Origin: Pyropia yezoensis | Lineage: Eukaryota; Rhodophyta; Bangiophyceae; Bangiales; Bangiaceae | DNA: 64,000 nt | Direction: 5' to 3' | Assembly (NCBI GenBank): GCA_009829735.1 | Contig: CM020619.1 | Location: 25,507,554 to 25,571,553 of the forward strand | Shown here: in pieces, positions 1 to 12,123 of the stretch | How the letters are laid out: each line of letters starts with the position of its first letter | How positions within the stretch are numbered: the stretch's first letter is position 1 | The notes under the pieces: model-generated | Database searches by the model: none | The model's input: the letters and a program-made list of their open reading frames with translations, nothing else | Told to the model about the DNA's origin: nothing | Position numbers and translations under genes: made by a program

Positions 1-2967
1 AAGATCGCCGCCGCAGCCATTCCGCTACGGCTCCTCCCCGCCGTGAGGTCGTTGACGTGGGAGGAGGCGGCGCCGGGGACGCCCGTCAGCAGGCCAAAAA
101 ACCGCAGCACGAGCACAAACGTCTCGACGGCACTGTGCAGAGCTCCACCATTGGCAGTGTGGATGGACCGACGCGGCATCGTCACGAGTACCGCCCGCGG
201 CGCACGGACAGGGCACACAGGGAATGCACCAGGGACAGGGGACACAGCCACAAAGACAATAGAGATATTCAATCAAACAGGATGATCGCGTCTGTCGTCT
301 AGCCTTGCACGTTGTTGACACCCTTTCCGCAAAGCAAGCATCCGTCCAGCACCACGTCAGCGTTTGCACGGTCGCCCCGGTCCTAGTCGCAGTCTGATTG
401 GTCCACTTCTTCTCCGGGGGGTGTCGGTACGTAGCCTGACCGCGGATGACTTGTCTGTACTCGGGATGGCCGTGAGGCGCTGGCACTGTATCCTTCTCGC
501 GGGACAATCTGACCACGGCGGGCAAATACGACAGGCCAGAGAATCACCAGTTTCATAGTGTTTACATAGGAGCCTGCGTCCGTCAGATGGTCCACGAGGT
601 CCCCTATGGCTTGTCAAAGCGCGCAAAGGGAGAGGCAGAAGGGCGAGCAATGATCGCCGTGGCCGCTAAATAAAAATATTGGACCCGCACAGGCGAGGAG
701 CTCCTCTTGACGTCCTCGCGGGGTGTCGGGGGTGGACCAAAACGTGTAGGTCAGCAGAGGTTACAGTACGGTATGTACGGAGGCGCTGAGAGCCCCAGCC
801 AGAAATCCCAGCAAGTGTTGTCTTGTTTTTTTTTGTTTTTTCTTTGGACTGGATTTCCAACGAGGTGACCTGTACAGTACAGCACACTGTGCGTGCATGG
901 CCTCCTCAACAGCCAATGCGGCGTCCTGGCTTGGGATATGCTAAAGCACAGCGGTAGAAGATCAGCCGACTGGGGCGGGCGAGGGCCCAGCTGGGCGGCA
1001 CCTGCATCCAGTCTCTCAGCCAATGGGAATTCATTCCGTGACGTTGTCCGGACCAGATTTACCATCCCTACACTGATGCTCCCCTGCCTGAGGCCGTTCC
1101 ACCGCCAGCCGTTCCACGGGCGGCGACGACCGCGCAACAGCCTGCCGCGCATCGCGAGAGCGCGGTGTAGTCGAGAGTTATCGTGATCGCGAATGGCCAG
1201 CCGTGTCTCGCCCTCGGTCAAGGACGTGCGCACCGCCACGGGGGATCCCCCGAGGTGCGGGGTCGGGCTGTGATGGCTGTGGCGGGGCCGGGCTGTGGCT
1301 GCCCAGACGGGGCGGTTAGGTCGGTGGGAGGGAGTGCGCGGGGCGGCGACGTTGGTGGGGGGGGGTTGAGGTGGGGCGGGGTGGAGGGGCCCAGCCGGAC
1401 ACGGCGTCTGCTAGCGAAAAAGTTGGCCCGTTCCTGATTAAATGTCATCGGTTGGGTACACGCGCAGGGCCGAGGAGTGGGGTGGAGTGGGGGGTTGTGT
1501 GGGCCGTGCGTCCGCACCGTGTGTAAATAATCTCGACGACATCATGCCATGATGGCAAAGCAAGGCGGCCCTCGGGCGGGACGGGGCGGGAAGCGTGGGG
1601 GAGCGGGAGGGGGGGGGGGTGCCCGCCCCCAATCCCCGGGGACCACAGCAGCGGCTGATGGGTGGGTGAGGGTCGTATCTACAAACCGCGATTCCCCGTG
1701 ACCCACGTGTCCATCGCAGCGGCTGATGGGTGGGTGAGGGTCGTATCTACAAACCGCGATTCCCCGTGCCCCACGTGTCCATCGGCAGGTGGTACCGCCC
1801 GTGTGCATTGTCCAAGGCCTGTTACCACAACGGCTTGGTGTGGCACCCGCGTCGAAATTGTACCCCCCCGTTGGCCCTGGTGCACCACAGCGGGCGACGA
1901 GACGCGCCACGTGAAAAGCAAAGCCACACCCTGATTGGTTGGTACGAAATTACCCGTCTCTGTGGGACGGGGCCCCTGGAGAAGGCGAAGGGGCGTCCGG
2001 GGCACGCTCCCACGCCCGCCTCCGACTGACAAGGGGAGGGGGGGGGGGGCGCGTACAGTATGGGTGTCCGAGAAAGCAGCGCTTGCTTTCACATCATCGG
2101 GCGCGCGTCCGTGCTGGTCTCGCGTGAGTCTGTTTTCAATGAAGCTCTGGAACCCTCTCTCCCATGCACCGTCCAAAAACGCGGCTTCACAGGCCACCCG
2201 CGCATCCGCGTCCTTGGAGGCTGTGGACAGGCCCCACACGCACACTGTACGTGGATCGTCAATCGGTCCACATGCGTGCGGCTCGAGCGCGCGTCGCGAT
2301 GCGCACAGTAAGAACGAGCACACGGCCACTAATCGCATCTCTTTGCATCTCAGCGGCGACACGGTCACGTTCGCCGATACTGCCAACCAATGTGGGGCCC
2401 GGCTGCAGTGGGGGGCATACAGTACTGGCCCTTGTCGCGGGGGGGCCGTTGCACACACATAGAGCATGTCGCCTCAGCCGCCTGGGGCGGCCTGGTCCCC
2501 ACCCCCACCCACACACAACTCGCCCCCGGGGTTCGACGCTTCCCGGAGAGCGCCCCGCCCGGCCCTTCGCTCTCAACCGTCATTGGAGGCGCACCCCGTC
2601 CCCGTTTTTTTGCCCGTGACGGATGATGGGTGCGCTTGTTGAGCACTGCGGGCGGCCCAGGTATGTGCCTCGCGGCGCCGGGGGCGCGCGGCTTCACACT
2701 TGTCGCCAGCAGCCCATGGCGGGTGAAGGGGGGGCTTGACTAGTATTGGGGGCGGCCGCGGCCAGCACCCTGCAGGGCATGGGGCGGGTGGGCGTGCCCG
2801 GGCCCTGCAGCTCCCCTCCTCGCTCTACCATGGGCGGGGCTTGCAGGCAAGGTGGACAAACGCGTGGCGTGAAAAAAATAGTCACGCACGGGAGGGTGCT
2901 GTGCGTGGTCGAGGAACGTGCTCCTGGAGGGGCGCTATTGTAACCGATCCGCCCTTACGCACGCGCT
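1..2967. other. Gene-poor GC-rich region
   Basis: No coding frame with recognisable protein character was seen on either strand. Open frames here are short, overlap on both strands, and are rich in Arg, Pro, Gly and Ala, as expected from GC-rich non-coding DNA. The stretch holds a 68-bp tandem duplication near 1.7 kb and several G or C homopolymers. An exon of a gene outside the window cannot be excluded. Confidence 0.5.
1649..1784. repeat. 68-bp tandem duplication (2 copies)
   Basis: Two adjacent 68-bp copies begin at 1649 and 1717. They differ at about one position (GTGACCC versus GTGCCCC). The near identity points to a recent duplication. No gene function is evident. Confidence 0.85.
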
Positions 2968-3071
2968 CTCTGTGACACACGCCTGTGCACAGGCAACCTC
3001 CAAGTCAACCCAACCCGTACTCTGTGACACACGCCCGAGCACAGGCAACCTCCAACTCAACCCAACCCGCA
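2968..3071. repeat. 52-bp tandem duplication (2 copies)
   Basis: Copies begin at 2968 and 3020, each starting CTCTGTGACACACGCC. They differ at a few positions. The repeat lies upstream of the broken ORF that starts at 3441. Confidence 0.8.
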
Positions 3072-3370
3072 CCCACACTGTTGGTGGTTGCGCCCTTCCC
3101 CGCGCCCACCCGCCAGGGCCGCCGCGCCCCCATCACAATCCTGCCCCACCCCCTCCTATCCCCGCGGGCTATTACAGTCCTGCCGCGGGTGTGCCTCGGC
3201 ACGGGGTCGTTGCGGGCTCCCCCACCCACCGCCCGCCCCGCACACGCCCTCACGTCGAAGAGACCGGCCGGCCTCACGGGTGTGCTCCACCCCTGTCGTT
3301 CAGGCACCTCTCGCCCGTTCCCCAGTCCCGCCTCACCGCGTCCCCCGCCCCTCGATTGTTTCCCCGCCTG

Positions 3371-3404
3371 CCCCCCCCCCCACCCCCCCCCCCCCCCCCC
3401 CCCC
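3371..3404. repeat. Poly(C) tract
   Basis: A 34-base run of cytosine with a single interrupting A. The complementary strand is G-quadruplex prone. It lies 37 bp before the ATG at 3441. Confidence 0.9.
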
Positions 3405-3440
3405 ACATCGCCGGTGCCTGCCGCCCGGCACGCGGCCCTG

Positions 3441-4487
3441 ATGGAGAACCAAGACCCGCCCAACTCTCCTGCTATGCCCTTGGTAGCCGCCCCCCCCGCC
3501 GCTCGCGGCCCGTCGTGGACCGCGACCCTGCGCGACTGCCATGCTCGCGACCGCTGGGCGACTCTGCCGACGCACGTCGCCTTTTTTGCGTGGTCGCTAT
3601 TCACGTCCCTCTTCCCTTTGGCCGCGCCGGTACCGTCCAATGGCGTGGCAACCGACGGGCTGTTCTTGCACACTCCGTCAGAGCGGGTGGAGTTGATGGT
3701 CATGAAGCACGTCTGCGACAGGGCCGACCTGCCGGTAGGTAGCCTGCCGTCCTTTGACCCGGACAACTACCTGGGTGACATCCCGACGGCGGTCCACGAG
3801 GCGCTCGAGTACAAGGAGAGTGCCGCGCACCTTGAGCGCTTCTTCCGTCGCAAGCACCGAGTACTGGTGTGTGCCTCCCAGGTCGAGTGTGTGTCCATGT
3901 CGCACGACAACCTCACTGACCTGTGTCCGGCGCTTCCCTTGTGGTGGTACCAGGTGGAGGTTCCGTGCGGCATGCCCGTGGCACTCCACAACGTCGTCTC
4001 CCTCCGCGGTAGTCTGCTACAGTCCGACCGGCCTTAAAATGGGGCCGCAGCCGCCTTGTCCAGTTCGTGGCTTCTGAGCGTTGCCGTCGTGCTGGCGGGG
4101 TCCGTCGTATCGAAAAAGATTCTGTGGCTCATCCCTCAAGCCTTGGTGGACATCCTCGCCGACGCCGACTATGCGGCGCTGTGCAACGGGGACGACACGC
4201 TGCGCCACGTCTTGGGGGCAGCCCTCGAGCTTCTACGCGTGCTATGGATCGATCAGTACGCGGTGGAGGAATTCCTCGGGGAAACCCTAGACGAGCGAAG
4301 CGCCTTACGCTGCGAGTACCGCCCAGAGGGCGGCGCTGGCCGTGTGTACCTGCGGGAAAGCGTGGATCTCCCGGGCCTGCCCTGCACCTCGGACGTGCTG
4401 GCGGACGTCGTGATGCCTAGCGTGGCGCCGGTGCCTATCATTCCGCCCCCCATGGGCTTTGGTGAGGGCTTGCCCGCCAGCATGTAG
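3441..4487 (+). pseudogene. Broken copy of the Ty3-associated third ORF (orphan)
   Basis: From the ATG at 3441 one reading frame runs to the stop at 4485-4487, broken only by a TAA at 4035-4037. The encoded protein is related to the antisense ORF of the Ty3/gypsy element at 54624-56567. An FRR followed by LV, an aromatic pair and then QVEVP (WWYQVEVPCG here, WWPQVEVPYG there) occur at nearly the same spacing. From that WW to the next WLL is 45 residues in both. The C-terminal part also matches (LRVLWIDQY... with GRVYLRESV here, LRLHKFIEW... with GRVVLREGL there). Function is unknown. No pol gene lies nearby on either strand, so this is an orphan or captured copy. The internal stop makes it a likely pseudogene. 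Homology is confident. Expression is unknown. Confidence 0.7.
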
Positions 4488-7340
4488 TCGAGTGGTAGCG
4501 GAGGTGGTGGCAGCAGTGGCTGGCTCGCCTCGTGTCCACGAGGCGGGCATGTGATAGCCGAGTGCCCTGACAGCAGGGGGGGGTTCGTGAGTATGTGGGC
4601 TGGCACCGCCTGTGCGTCAACGTTTGCTTGTCCTGTGGGTCAGGTGGCCTCGTGTTTGCGTGTCTAGATGTTCTCTGTGGTCCCCTGCCATGACGGGATG
4701 TCGTGTGTAGATTTAGAAAAAGGGGTCATTGTGGTCGTGGGAAAACGAGCGTACTTGCATGCCAACGGCCGGCCAGAACATCAGCCACAGTGCCACACTA
4801 TATGGCCCCTCCGATGGGAGTGGGTGGAGCACCTGCTGTCCCGTCGCCTCTGTCACCGCCCCAACAGCCGTACCGGCGAAAAGAGGGACCGGGCACTGAG
4901 GCGGCCTGTATACCAGAGACAGGGGAAGACGGCAACGCGAACGTGTCGGAATGAGCTGGGCCGACCGTCTCCAAATGGGACAGCACGCGGATGGGGATCG
5001 GCAACCACCCACTTGGCGCGGGCACGTGCTCGCGCCCGTCACTACCGAGGCGGCGGCGATGGTGGGGGTGGTGGCAAAAAGGGGTGGGGGAGGTGGAAGG
5101 ACTGGGCATGTCTTGGCGGGCGGCCGTCGCGACCTCGGCGGTCGACAACAGCACCGGTACGTACGCCCAACGCCGGTCGACAACAGCACCGGTACGCCCG
5201 ACTGGCGTGCGGCGCAGCCACCCCGCCATGGCAAGGGCAACGGCAACCGTCTAGTGAAACCGCGATACACCACGTTGACAAACCCATTGCACAGTACTTG
5301 AGACGAATTGTGAACATTCAAGTGACCAACACCGTCTATTTTATCAGTTGTGCGTGTACTTTGAAATATATTTCCTGTGAGTGCCGCGCAGCGCTCCGTT
5401 ATGTGCATAACAAGACGGGTGCGTGTGACCTCGACCGCTGTCGGGGCATGTCGGTAACCAATGAGATCGTGATAGACAAAAACACAATTGAGCCGCGCAT
5501 TGTTGGTGTGTGTCGAGAGTGGGGTTGGTGGCGGCGGTGGTGGCGGTGGGGGTGGTGCTGCTGCTGATGCTGATGGGTGGGGGCGGAGGCCAGCCGACTC
5601 CGTTGCCGCCTCCACAGCCACGGCTGCCGCCACGCCGCCACGCGGTGCCAGCTGGTGCGCGACTTGAAGCCTGGGCTGGCGATCGCGGTCTGCACCGCGT
5701 CGGCGGCGTCGGCCGCGGACCGTATCCTGCGGACAACAACCCGGTTTTTATGCTGGTTATTTGGCTCAGGAAATATACATTGTAGGCCAGGAAACGCCCA
5801 GGAAACCCTCTCAATGAGACAACGAATCGATAACGGAACGCCGTAGAGAGTACACCAGCGCAGAGAACATGACGTATGCTGTCCTCGGGAGCATCTCTGA
5901 TGTAAGAACGCGGCAGTGACTCCACGATCCAGCACTGACGGCTCATCACCTGGCGCGCTCGTCGCTGGTGCTTCATCACGTTACGCTGCGGACGTTGCCG
6001 ATCACCATTCACGCGGATGCTACCGCCAGGCAGCCCGCCGACCCAACCTACAACGACCAGTTCCACCAGCCGAGCTACTGTTGGCATCCGCGCTCCGTGT
6101 GCGTGGTGCTTGACATGGACGCCGCCGCCACAAGCAGCAGCGTCGTGTGGGGGCCGTACGGTATCGCCCCTGGGAGTGGTAGTGGTCGTCGTCGTGGGCC
6201 TCTGCCTGCCACGGCAGGCGCACGTGCACTTTTGGAGGTGGCTCTCCGCCGTCGGCACGTGGGGCGTGGACACCCCAACGACGCAGCACGCGACGGCGAC
6301 GGAGACGGCCACCGCGAGCAGCACTGGATGGTCGTCAACGGGTACCGCCGCCAGTTCTTCGCTCTCCTGCTAGTGCTCTGATGCACAGGCGTGCTGCATT
6401 TGCCGCCAACGAGTGCGAAGGATGACGGATTTCTCGTTGTAGCGTTTGTCAATCGCGGGTTCTGTTTGCGTGTGTGTACTAAAGATACGGTTCAGAAGGG
6501 CCACCGAGCCGTGCCGTCCTCGACAGCGATCCTTATGCCTCCCCACTCGCGTGCCTTGCCCCGTCCCCCCGACGCCTCAAATCAACCCGCCCGCCCGCGC
6601 CCCCCCCCCTGTTTGCCCGATAGGGCTAGCTACACCCCTCAGAGTTGGAGGGGGGCGGAGGCGCTGCCGCCACCGCTACCGTCGCCGCCGGCACGGCGGC
6701 CCTAGTTTTCGGCCTCGGCGAGGGGCACTGGCTAACCGACGCGGCCGGTGGACTCACCCCGCTTCCTTGTGCCCTCTGCAGGGGCGACGGCGGGCGACTG
6801 GGATGGCGGAGTGTGGGGTTTTGGGGTCGACCTGGCTCGCCGCCTCGGCCACGCCCTGGTCACGGGTTCCGAGAGCCGCGCGACCACCGCGTCGTCGGCG
6901 GGCAATGGCGGCGGCGGCGCTGGCGCAGACGCTGTTGCGCCGGCTGCCGCGCGGGCGGCGGGACGGCCTTACGGACGGCGCGGCGGCGTGTGTGCGTGGC
7001 ACTCGAGGCGGAGGCGGCGGTGACAGAGCTCCCGATGGCTCCACTGGACGGGGCGGCGATGGGTGACGGGGGTGTGTGCGTGGCGGCGGGGGTGGTGTTG
7101 TTCCCCGTGGAGGCCGTGGCGGCGGGGATGCAGGTGGCGGGGGCGGGGCCGCTTGATCCACGGTGACAGCCGCGACGGCGTCGCCGGCGGCCGAGACGGC
7201 TCTGGAGACGGCGTCGCTGGAGGTGTTCGTGCCCTTCCCGGCGTAGGGGACTCAGCTCGGCGAGGGAGAGCTTGGGTAAGGGTCGGAGCGGGCAGGGGTA
7301 TAGCAAGCCCGCGGAAGACGGCACGTACGGTACCGGGGGG
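4488..7340. other. Intergenic, no supported gene
   Basis: No frame with domain-like composition was recognised. A 22-bp word starting GGTCGACAACAGC is repeated about 35 bp apart near 5140-5195. The part after about 6.6 kb becomes extremely GC-rich and could contain 5' exons of the GATA-finger gene downstream, but no exon boundary could be supported. Confidence 0.4.
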
Positions 7341-7846
7341 CCGGCGACCGCTCCCCCCGCCGTCTGCGCGTCGCCCCGGCGGGCGCGCCGGTTTTGGGCC
7401 CCCAGACAGTGCCGGCCGCCGCCGCTGCCGTCGCTGCTGCCGCTGCCGCTGCCGCCACGGCGCCAATGCCGTGCGCACGGCGGCGGGGTGTTGCGGCGGG
7501 GCGCCGCGCCCTCGTGGTCACCCGCGCGGCATGAAGAGCCCCCCGGCCGCTGCGGCCAACGCGGCCAAGGCGACCGGTCGCAGGGGCGGGGGGGCCGGCG
7601 ACCGCTCCCCCCGCCGTCTGCGCGTCGCCCTGGCAGGCGCGCCGGTTTGGGCCCCCAGACGGTGCCGGCCGCCGCCGCTGCCGTCGCTGCTGCCGCTGCC
7701 GCTGCCGCCGCGGCGCCCATGCCGTGCGCACGGCGGCGGGGTGTTGCGGCGGGGTGCCGCGCCCTCGTGGTCACCCGCGCGGCATGAAGAGCCCCCCCCC
7801 GCGGCGGCCAACGCGGCCAAGGCGACCGGTCGCAGGGGCGGGGGGG
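7341..7846. repeat. About 253-bp tandem duplication (2 copies)
   Basis: Two adjacent copies of a GCC/CTG-rich unit begin at about 7341 and 7595, both opening CCGGCGACCGCTCCCCC. They are over 90% identical by eye, with small indels in homopolymers. The repeat lies just upstream of the GATA finger. Frames across it give Ala/Arg/Pro-rich peptides in several phases, so its coding status is uncertain. Confidence 0.8.
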
Positions 7847-9073
7847 GCGGCGACCGCTCGCTGGCATCTGCGTCGGCCGCGGCATCCGTCTCCCTTGGTG
7901 GCGGCGGAGGCAGCGGCGGCGGCGGTGGCGGCGGCGAGGGTGGTGGAGGCGGGGACCCCCCGCCCTCAATTGTGTCCACTGCGCGGCGCCGGCGACGCCG
8001 CTGTGGTACACTGGAGCGGATGAGCCGCGCTCCCTGTGCAACGCGTGTGGTGTGCGGCTGCACAAGGGGGCGCTTGCGCTCAGGCGGGTGCCCCTGCCCG
8101 GGGGGGGGCTTTCGCTACACGACCGTCCGCGGGCCGGGCGCGAGACTCGCCGCCGCCGCCTCTGCCGCGGCGGCCGCCACTGCTGCTGCCGCAGCTGCCG
8201 CTGCTGCTGATGCCGCCGCGTCGTCATCGGGGGAGGGGGGGTGGGGGAATGGAGGGGACGAGGGGGGGGGGGACGGCGTGGAGGCGGCCCGCCGTCATCA
8301 TCGTCCAGGGGCGGCGGGGGGGGGGCGGCGGCGGAAAGGTCGCCGCGGCTGCCGCGGCGAGCTGCCGTGGCCGCCGTGGCCGCCGCCCGGCCGCGGCGGC
8401 GGCGACCGCGGCTCGCCGCGAGAGCGCGGAGGGGGGGAGCGGCGTGACGGTGGTGACGCTCAAGTAGGTGGGGGGGGAGTCGGTGCGGGGGCGGGAGGGG
8501 TGGATGCAGTGGGGAGGGGGTGGGGGCGGGGGGGCGGTACGGCGGAAGTCGGCGGGGCTTTTCCGTGGGCTGGGAGTTTGGTCCCTGTCCCCATGTGCTG
8601 ATTGGTGCGCAGAGGGGGGGGGGGTGGGTCGTTTTTTACATGTCCTTCTTGTCCAGGAGCCCTGTGCGGACGCCAACTACGCGCAACTGGTGGACAGCCC
8701 GCTGTGCTCGGTGACACAGGCACAGCAGTCGAGCGACTGCACGTTGGCGCATCCGCCGCTGCGGTCAGCCACCGTCGTCAGGGTCTCCCCACCCTCCCTC
8801 CCGCCCTTCTCTGCCCCCGCCCGTCGTGGCCGCGGCGCCCACCGCGGCATCCCCACCGACGGCCGCCCGCGGGGAGGGGGCGGCTACCGCCTGCGGCGGC
8901 GGCGCGGGGGCAGTCCTACTCCACTCGCCCACCTTGTCTGGCATGAACCGCGCGCGGTGGGTGTGCCGTGTCGCCTCGCCGGAGGGGGGTCCGCGGCGGC
9001 CACCCCGGGCGGCCGCCGTTCCGGCGACGGCGGCGGTGCCCCTGCCGCCCACCGCTGGCCTGCAGGTGCATGA
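7788..9073 (+). CDS. GATA-type zinc finger protein (partial gene model)
   Basis: Positions 7971-8066 encode a GATA zinc finger: C-V-H-C, 18 residues containing TPLWYTGADEP, then LCNACGVRLHK. This is the C-x2-C-x18-C-x2-C pattern of plant and algal type GATA factors, predicting a nuclear DNA-binding transcription regulator. The finger lies in the frame open from 7788 to 8447. Protein-like low-complexity sequence on both sides (Gly-rich upstream, Ala-rich downstream) lies in another frame. The switches fall near a C6 run (7956-7961) and a G9 run (8100-8108), so homopolymer length error, real indels or tiny introns are possible. The Ala-rich frame can be followed to 8463. A plausible intron runs 8464-8656 (donor CAA|GTAGGT, pyrimidine-rich acceptor TTGTCCAG). 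It joins in phase to EPCADANYAQLVDSP and a stop at 9073. The 5' end is not defined. The finger is certain; the gene model is tentative. Confidence 0.6.
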
Positions 9074-9716
9074 CCGGTAGAAGGACTTTCCTGGCTGGCC
9101 GGATGGGTACGGGCGAGCGGCGGTACTGATGAGTACCGCGGCCACGGATCCGCCATCCGATGGGGGCCTGATACTGAGAGGACAAAGTGGTGAGCGAGAC
9201 AGGACAGGCGAGAGGGACAGCAGAGGCGAGAGAGACAGGAGAGGGACCGGGTGGCCGCGCTGTACTGGCGGGGGGCAGTGTGGCCGCACTGGGAGACGCG
9301 TGGGAGGGCAACTGGCAGAACTAGGCGGTTGCTGGCGGACCCAATTGCCGATCATGGCCAAGTGTACAGTACATGTAGAGGGCCCGTGGGATAGCCGCGG
9401 GGGAAACGAAAGATAGACCGTTTAGTGTGCGCCCTCACCCGACGCCCAGGCGAGCGTGGAAGCGGCCACGCCCGTGTTGGTCTCACACAGCAGGCGGCGC
9501 GGCGGCCGCCGCAGTGGGTGGCGGGTGACGGGCGGGGCAGTGGTGCAGCAGCCACCGCCACCGCCACCGCCACCGCGACCGCCACCGCAGCCGCCGCCGC
9601 CACTACCGACGCGACCGCGTCCCGGAACGTTGTGGCGTGGGAAGGCCGCGCGGCGGCCGCGCCAGTCCCGCTTGCCCCTCTCCCCGCGGTGCCGCCGCCG
9701 GCGACTCCCGGTTGGA

Positions 9717-9751
<35 letters not shown>

Positions 9752-11303
9752 CGGCTGCGGCGGCGGCGGCGCGCGTGTACGCCGCGGCCGCGGCCACCGC
9801 AGACAGCGGCGTCGCGGGCGGCGTCGCGGGCGGCGTCGCGGGCGGCGTCGCGGGCGGCGTCGCGGGCGGCGTCGCGGGCGGCGTCGCGGGCGGCGTCGCG
9901 GGCGGCGGCCCGGCGTCCCCCCCACCGCCCTGGGCGGACGGCTGCGTCGGCCACAGCGGCGGCTGCTGGGCCACCCCCGCCACTGCCGCAGGCGGTTCTA
10001 CGAGTCTCGCGATTGACGCTCGAGGGCAGGTGGAGCGGGGAAGAGGGAAGGGAAAGCGGCGACGTGTGATGCTAAGCCGCGCGCAGAGAGTGCCCGTCGT
10101 TCCTCATCGCGCTGCCCTCGTCTGACCTCATCTCACGCACAGCTTCTCCCACCTGCGTCTTGTGTCACTCATGTTCACCGAGCGTCACCGGGCTTCCCTG
10201 CACGCGACGCCCTTCTGAAGTGCACCCGATAACAGGATCGGCACCGCGTGCAGCCGGGCAGCTTCCATTCGTACAACAGAGCGGTATCATATATGTGTAT
10301 TGCCTTCTCTGCTTGGTCGGACCATCTTTCCCGCATCGGAACGCCCTCTTTTCATTTCTCGGATGGCGCGCCCCCGGACGGTGGCAGTACTGGGGGTGCC
10401 GCTGACGGCGGTGCGCAGGCGAATGGGGGCGGCGGGGGGGGGGCGGGGGCAGACGGGGGGTGCCGGGGCCAGCCAATGGCGGAGCTCCTGGAAGGGGAGG
10501 GTCCTCATGTCTCTGAGGGGATGGGGAGGAGGATGGTGTACTCAGGACCGCCGTAGCTCATTCTGCTGTACCCGACGGATGAGAAAAACACGAGCGCATG
10601 CACCTGCCGGGGGGCGCTCATCGGGACCGGCAAAGCGCCACGTGACGGAGTCGCTCATCCAGCGAGGTTGGCGCGACGAAGACGCGGGCAGCCGAGTACG
10701 ACAACGCCCCGCCGTGGGAGGTAAGTGCTTGGGTGGGATAGAGAAGTTGTGACGCCGTGTTAATTGTGGAAGAGCACGGCCAAGTGTTCTGGATGCCTCT
10801 GCCCCCCAGCCAATGAAACGCATGCTCGGGCACATCTCGACGGACCTCCAACAGATCTCAGCCACTGGGGGCTCTTGCAAGGTGGCCCAGGAATCGGCCC
10901 TCCTCAAGATCCTTTCGGAGCATCTCCGCAGCTTCCCGGAGAGCCACCGAGCTGTGTGGTGGCGGCGGCCCGCCCTGTCTGTCCACCAGCGCTCCGAGAG
11001 CAGCTCAATCAGGTTGCTCTCGCTCTGCAGTAGCGTGACGGTTCATCGGCGCCAGTGCCGCGGCTGGTTGTGTGTGCCTCCTAAAGCGGCGCAGCCGACA
11101 CGCCAGCGACCCGCACTGCGCCCTTCCGCCGCCATTGAGACTGCTTGCGTCCGGACCATCCCGCCTCCCCCGCCCTTGCCGCCGCCTTCCGCCTCTACAG
11201 CCGTTGTCCTTCCTGTCCTCTTTTCCCCCGCTTCCCCCTCCCGCCCTTTTCTCCCCTACGTACCACTCCCCCGTTTTTCTTTTGTATCCCCCCCACCCTA
11301 AAG
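9074..11303. other. Intergenic region upstream of the Lhcr gene
   Basis: Contains the 12-bp minisatellite at 9808-9903 and Ala/Arg-rich spurious frames on both strands. The last ~150 bp before the ATG at 11304 is pyrimidine-rich (CCTCCCCCGCCC, TTTTCCCCCGC), as expected of a promoter or 5' UTR in this genome. No further gene was recognised. Confidence 0.4.
9808..9903. repeat. 12-bp minisatellite, 8 copies
   Basis: Eight perfect head-to-tail copies of GGCGTCGCGGGC. The unit is a multiple of three, so it reads as GVAG repeats in one frame, but no supported gene covers it. Confidence 0.9.
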
Positions 11304-12123
11304 ATGTTGGGCTTTGCGTCGGCCTTTGGTGGCGCCACTGCGCTGCGGGCGCCAACAGCGTTTGTGGGATGCCGCTTGGCGGCGCCGGCGGCGCCCGTGG
11401 CGGCTCGCTGGACGATGGTGAAGAGCAAGGCCATCCCGTTCATGGAGGCCCCACCCGCCCTTGACGGCTCTATGATTGGTGGTATGCTTGTGCTATCTAT
11501 TTCTTCCCTGGTTCTGGCGGGGTACTTCTGTGTTGCTGTCTGGCTCATCGGTGCATGTAGTGAGGCGTGGCAGCTAGGGCTCGTCTGACCTCCTGTGTAT
11601 TCTGTTGGCGTTTCTCTGTATTGTTTTGGTCGTGCTCTTGGACGGTACAGATGTGGGCTTTGACCCGCTGGGCTTCAGCAACTATATTGATCTTAAGTTC
11701 CTGCGGGAGGCGGAGATCAAGCACTGCCGCGTCACCATGCTGGCCGTCCTGGGCCTGTTTGTCCAGGAGTTTTACACGCTTCCCTTCTACTCGGGCGGCC
11801 CCGCGCTGGCGGAGCCATCCCACAACTACTTCGTTACGCAGGGCGCCATGCAGCAGCTGCTGCTGTGGATTTGTGGGTTGGAGATTATTGTTGGCGTGCC
11901 CGCCGTTCTCCAGATGATGCAGGGCAGCGGCCGCAGGCCCGGGGAGTTCGGGTTCGACCCGCTGAACCTGGCCAAGACCAATGCCGCCTTTGACAAGTTC
12001 CAGAACGCCGAGCTGGTTAACGGCCGCCTGACCATGATTGCCATCGGCGGTCTTATCCACCAACAGTGGATGACCCACTGCACCCCCGTCCAGCAGATTC
12101 TGTCCGGCAAGCTCTTCCCGTAG
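11304..12123 (+). CDS. Light-harvesting complex protein (Lhcr type)
   Basis: A three-helix chlorophyll-binding antenna protein of the thylakoid membrane, probably associated with photosystem I as in red algae. Exon 1 is 11304-11481 and exon 2 is 11651-12123. The 169-bp intron (donor GTATGC, acceptor GGTACAG) joins in frame to give LDGSMIG|DVGFDPLGFS, a hallmark of the family. The spliced product is 216 residues, typical for Lhcr proteins. The N-terminus (MLGFASAFGG...) with a phenylalanine near residue 4 and Ala/Arg-rich stretch looks like a plastid transit peptide. Helix 1 carries EIKHCRVTMLA and helix 3 ELVNGRLTMIA, the two chlorophyll-ligand signatures; the middle helix is QQLLLWICGLEIIVGV. 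The usual Gly before Arg in helix 1 is Cys here. The gene converges on the HAT-repeat gene, whose product is also probably plastid-targeted. Confidence 0.93.

Noticed and set aside
2985-3440. Upstream extension of the broken third ORF
   Set aside because: Same open frame but no ATG, Pro/Thr-rich, and runs through a tandem repeat and the poly-C tract.
6860-8227. 455-codon minus-strand frame opposite the GATA finger
   Set aside because: Arg/Gln/Pro-rich shadow of GC-rich repeats. The opposite strand carries the real GATA finger.
9352-10069. Overlapping long frames on both strands around the 12-bp minisatellite
   Set aside because: All six frames are open because of the GC-only repeat. No domain in any of them.
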